The position numbers were made by a program, and so were the translations under genes. The notes under the pieces were generated by a model. The model searched no databases. It was not told where the DNA came from and saw nothing but the letters and a program-made list of their open reading frames with translations. From positions 620,001 to 684,000 of the forward strand of contig NZ_CP022889.1 in NCBI RefSeq assembly GCF_002269345.1: 64,000 bases of DNA, written 5' to 3'. Numbering within the stretch: the first letter of the stretch is position 1; every line of letters starts with the position of its first letter. Of this stretch, positions 61,255 to 64,000 are shown piece after piece. Origin of the DNA: Tsuneonella mangrovi (GTDB lineage: Bacteria; Pseudomonadota; Alphaproteobacteria; Sphingomonadales; Sphingomonadaceae).

Positions 61255-63345
61255 TCAGAGCCTCTCCGCTTCAGCAACAGCATCGCTTGCGCGCAGGGCG
61301 CTGACGATCCGGGTCAGGTGGGCAAGGTCGGTCACATCGGCCTCGACTTCGTAAGTCACGAAAGGCCGGTCGGACTGGGTCTGCGCGAGCGAGACGACAT
61401 TCGCGTGCCCTTGGGCGAAGATTCCGGCCATTTCCGCAAGCGTTCCCGGCCGATCGTACAGCGTCACCGAAACACGCCCCAATGCGCCGTGGCTGCGCTT
61501 GCCCCAGCGCAGGTCGATCCAGTCGGCATCGACCCCGTTTGCCAACTCGAAGCAATCGATCCGATGCACCACGACCGTCTCATTAGGGCGGCGCAGGCCG
61601 ACAATCCGGTCACCCGGTACGGGATTGCAGCAGTTTGCGAGCGTGAATCCCACACCCGGGGTCAGCCCGCGGATCGAAATCGCGCGCTCCTGGTGTTGTT
61701 GTTCGTCGCCGTCCTCGAATTCGGCAGTGCTGCCCGGCACCAGCGCTTCCATCACGTCGCGGTCAGGGATCTTGGCTGCGCCGATGGCATACATCAGTTC
61801 GTCGGCGTCCTCGAGATCGAGCCGCTCGACCGCCTCGCGGATAGCCTTCTTGCCGATCCGTGCGGGCAAGCGCGCGGCGATCTCGTCGAACAGCTGGCGG
61901 CCCAGTGCAGCGACTTCCGCTCGCTCTTTCAGCCGCACTGCGCGGCGAATCGCGGCGCGCGCCTTGCCGGTGACGACGAAACCGAGCCACGAGAGTTGCG
62001 GCTCGGCCGACTTGCCTTTGATGATCTCCACCACGTCGCCATTGTTGAGCGGAGTGCGCAGCGGCATATGCCGCCCGTTGATCTTGGCCCCCACGGTCTG
62101 CGCACCAAGGTCGGTGTGGACCGCGAACGCGAAATCGACTGCAGTCGCTCCCTTGGGTAGCTGGAACAGCGCACCTTTGGGGGTGAACGCGAAGATCCGG
62201 TCCTGGTAGATCGCCAAGCGCGTGTGTTCGAGTAGCTCCTCGGGGTCGTTGCTGGCATCGACGATCTCGATCAGGTCGCGCAGCCAGCCGACCTGCCCAT
62301 CGGGCCGGTCGCCTTGCTTGTAGGCCCAGTGCGCAGCCAGCCCGAACTCGTTCGTGCGGTGCATCTCGCGCGTGCGGATCTGCACCTCCACCCGCATCGA
62401 GTTCTCGTAGATCAGCGAGGTGTGGAGTGAACGATATCCGTTTGTCTTGGGCGTCGAGATGTAGTCCTTGAACCGGCCCGGGATGAACTGCCACGTGTGG
62501 TGCAGAACCCCCAATGCGCGGTAGCAATCGTCGACGGTTTCGGCGATCACGCGAAACGCCATAATGTCGGTCACCTGCTCGAAGTTGACGTGGCGTTCGG
62601 CCATTTTGCGCCAGATCGAATAGGGGTGCTTCTCGCGGCCCGAAACTTCGACGGCAAGCCCCGCCCCGGCGAGCGCCTGCTTGATGTCGAGCGCGATCGC
62701 ATCGACCTGCCCGCCGTCCTGCGCGCGGATCTGCTCAAGCCTCCCAGTGATCGTCTGGTAACCTTCGGGCTCGAGCTGCTCGAATGCGAGCAGCTGCATC
62801 TCGCGCATGTATTCGTACATCCCCACCCGTTCGGCCAGCGGGGCGTAGATATCCATCGTTTCGCGAGCGATCCGCTGGCGCTTTTCGGGCGACCTTATGA
62901 AATGCAGCGTGCGCATGTTGTGCAGCCGGTCGCCCAGCTTCACCAGCAGCACGCGGATATCCTCGCTCATCGCCAACAGGAACTTGCGCAGGTTCTCTGC
63001 CGCGCGCTCGTTTTCCGGCATGGCCTCGATCTTGGAGAGCTTGGTCACGCCATCGACCAAGCGGGCAACGTCGGTACCGAAATTGGCCTCGACGTCGTCG
63101 ATCGTCGCGAGCGTATCCTCGACAGTGTCGTGCAGCAGCGCAGTAATGATCGTTTCCTGGTCGAGCTTCAGGTCGGTCATCAGTCCCGCCACTTCGACCG
63201 GGTGGCTGAAATAGGGATCGCCGCTGGCGCGCTTCTGGGTGCCGTGTTTTTGCACCGTGTAGACGTAGGCGCGGTTGAGTAGCGCCTCGTCGGCGTCCGG
63301 ATCGTAGGCCTTGACCCGTTCAACAAGTTCGTACTGGCGCAGCAT
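61255..63345 (-). CDS. rsh: Bifunctional (p)ppGpp synthetase/hydrolase (RelA/SpoT homologue)
   Basis: The 696-residue enzyme makes and breaks the alarmone (p)ppGpp. It has an HD hydrolase domain (HDTVED and GDRLHNMRTLHFI), a synthetase domain (DIMAFRVI, GYRSLHTSL and VEVQIRTREMH), a TGS domain (IFAFTPKGALFQLPKGATAVDFAFAVHTDLG), a CC segment and a C-terminal ACT domain. Alphaproteobacteria usually have one such Rsh. The start at 63345 (LRQYELVERVKAYDP) is the family N-terminus; a longer in-frame extension upstream is unlikely. Confidence 0.97.
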   Translation of the reverse strand: MLRQYELVERVKAYDPDADEALLNRAYVYTVQKHGTQKRASGDPYFSHPVEVAGLMTDLKLDQETIITALLHDTVEDTLATIDDVEANFGTDVARLVDGVTKLSKIEAMPENERAAENLRKFLLAMSEDIRVLLVKLGDRLHNMRTLHFIRSPEKRQRIARETMDIYAPLAERVGMYEYMREMQLLAFEQLEPEGYQTITGRLEQIRAQDGGQVDAIALDIKQALAGAGLAVEVSGREKHPYSIWRKMAERHVNFEQVTDIMAFRVIAETVDDCYRALGVLHHTWQFIPGRFKDYISTPKTNGYRSLHTSLIYENSMRVEVQIRTREMHRTNEFGLAAHWAYKQGDRPDGQVGWLRDLIEIVDASNDPEELLEHTRLAIYQDRIFAFTPKGALFQLPKGATAVDFAFAVHTDLGAQTVGAKINGRHMPLRTPLNNGDVVEIIKGKSAEPQLSWLGFVVTGKARAAIRRAVRLKERAEVAALGRQLFDEIAARLPARIGKKAIREAVERLDLEDADELMYAIGAAKIPDRDVMEALVPGSTAEFEDGDEQQHQERAISIRGLTPGVGFTLANCCNPVPGDRIVGLRRPNETVVVHRIDCFELANGVDADWIDLRWGKRSHGALGRVSVTLYDRPGTLAEMAGIFAQGHANVVSLAQTQSDRPFVTYEVEADVTDLAHLTRIVSALRASDAVAEAERL

Positions 63346-63662
63346 ACAAGGCCAAACTTGCGGTGCAGTCAGGCGATACGCAAGCGAAAGTCTTTGCGGA
63401 GGAAATTTTTGACCGGACCTTTGCGCATGGCGACTCACAGCTATCAATTAACAAAAAACGCAATCGATGTTGCATGTAACGCAGGAGCCATCCGGATGAG
63501 GATCGGATAAAGATGCGGATAGATTTCTACTTTCCTGTTGTTTTCAAGTATATTAGTCATGATATGAGGGGATGCAGGTCGACAGGCGTCGATCGCGCTT
63601 GCGACAGCTCCGCGATTGCCCTATTGCGGAAACACTTACATGGTTTGATAAGGTATACACCG
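63346..63662. promoter_or_regulatory. Divergent promoter region between rsh and cydA
   Basis: These 317 bases lie between the divergent rsh and cydA start codons. They are AT-rich from about 63440 to 63570 compared with the coding sequence, which fits promoters for both genes. No confident FNR/Anr box or -10/-35 pair was assigned; a TTGAT at 63634-63640 lacks a matching ATCAA. No gene was seen. Confidence 0.45.
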
Positions 63663-64000
63663 ATGGAAACCGAGAGCGCCCTTCTCCTCGCGCGCATCCA
63701 GTTTGCCTTCACGGTCAGTTTCCACTTCATCTTCCCGTCGTTCTCGATCGGGCTGGCGAGCTATCTCGCGGTGCTCGAAGCGCTATGGCTCAAGACCGGC
63801 AAGCAACTCTACCTCGACCTGTTCAAGTACTGGCTCAAGATCTTCGCGGTGGCGTTCGCGATGGGCGTCGTCTCGGGCATCGTGATGAGCTACCAGTTCG
63901 GCACCAACTGGGCGGTGTTCTCCGACAAGGCAGGCCCCGTGATCGGGCCGCTGATGGCTTACGAAGTATTGACCGCGTTCTTCCTCGAAGCCGGGTTCCT
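63663..64000 (+). CDS. cydA: Cytochrome bd ubiquinol oxidase subunit I, N-terminal part (3' end outside window)
   Basis: CydA is the quinol-oxidising, haem-carrying subunit of the bd-type terminal oxidase in the inner membrane. The visible 112 residues start METESALLLARIQFAFTVSFHFIFPSFSIGLASYLAVLEALWLKTGK, with the conserved His near position 21 that binds haem b595, and continue into FAVAFAMGVVSGIVMSYQFGTNWAVFSDKAG, the second helix region. The rest of the gene, including the Q-loop, is outside the window, so short or long Q-loop cannot be told. The start ATG at 63663 gives the family N-terminus. Confidence 0.96.
   Translation, partial: METESALLLARIQFAFTVSFHFIFPSFSIGLASYLAVLEALWLKTGKQLYLDLFKYWLKIFAVAFAMGVVSGIVMSYQFGTNWAVFSDKAGPVIGPLMAYEVLTAFFLEAGF

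Noticed and set aside
63620-63662. An FNR/Anr box before cydA
   Set aside because: Only one half-site-like TTGAT is present, without the symmetric ATCAA.

Overview
The window is a gene-dense, high-GC bacterial chromosome segment. The content points to an alphaproteobacterium, most likely Sphingomonadales (Erythrobacteraceae-like); the genus cannot be fixed by reading alone. Pointers are rpsT beside dnaA, a Tim44-like protein beside mltA and secB, a mutM / ubiE-ubiB / coaBC-dut block, GapR (DUF2312) and DUF1244 proteins, and a cluster of GANTC (CcrM-type methylation) sites before dnaA. No rRNA, CRISPR array, prophage or intact transposase was seen. There are two tRNAs.

Layout. 1-9.6 kb: the 3' end of katG, trhO and a membrane protein, a convergent smr-mltA-timA block, then secB, murJ, trpS and a lipoprotein. 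9.6-19.5 kb: PilZ protein, dut-coaBC (CoaBC carries a long acidic linker), ubiB-ubiE, mutM, rpsT, dnaA, DUF983 and a ThiF/MoeB-type protein. 19.5-24 kb: an APC permease, sirtuin cobB, a serine hydrolase and dapB. cobB lies between two directly repeated 266-bp elements with terminal inverted repeats and TA target duplications (a MITE, read here as new). 24-34.8 kb: nth, a phosphodiesterase, a nicotinamide-riboside salvage pair (pnuC plus kinase), yebC-ruvC, a CPBP protease, gapR, pyk and an aldehyde dehydrogenase. 34.9-41 kb: a PQQ/haem alcohol dehydrogenase, a Tat-exported dienelactone-hydrolase-like protein, a band-7/NfeD pair, an NDUFA9-like protein and tRNA-Leu.

41-50.6 kb is the most unusual part. 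It holds a TIR-TolB-like-TPR protein with a TTG start. Convergent to it is a six-gene minus-strand operon in which every junction overlaps or nearly touches: a carotene-desaturase-like flavoprotein, a phasin-like protein with a C-terminal beta domain, a polyprenyl diphosphate synthase, a saccharopine-dehydrogenase-like reductase and two proteins resembling acetoacetate decarboxylase. I read it as a candidate undescribed prenyl-lipid pathway; its product is unknown.

50.8-58.2 kb is one five-gene operon: response regulator, sensor kinase, TolC-like, membrane-fusion and RND pump proteins. 58.4-64 kb has a lipoprotein, tRNA-Ser with a duplicated 5' fragment beside it, a secreted cyclophilin, DUF1905 and VOC proteins, the (p)ppGpp enzyme Rsh and the 5' end of cydA.

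A recurring feature is that convergent genes share a 4-bp CTAA or CTAG in which the two stop codons overlap on opposite strands (four intact cases). One of the two MITEs appears to have inserted into a fifth such site and rebuilt both stop codons.
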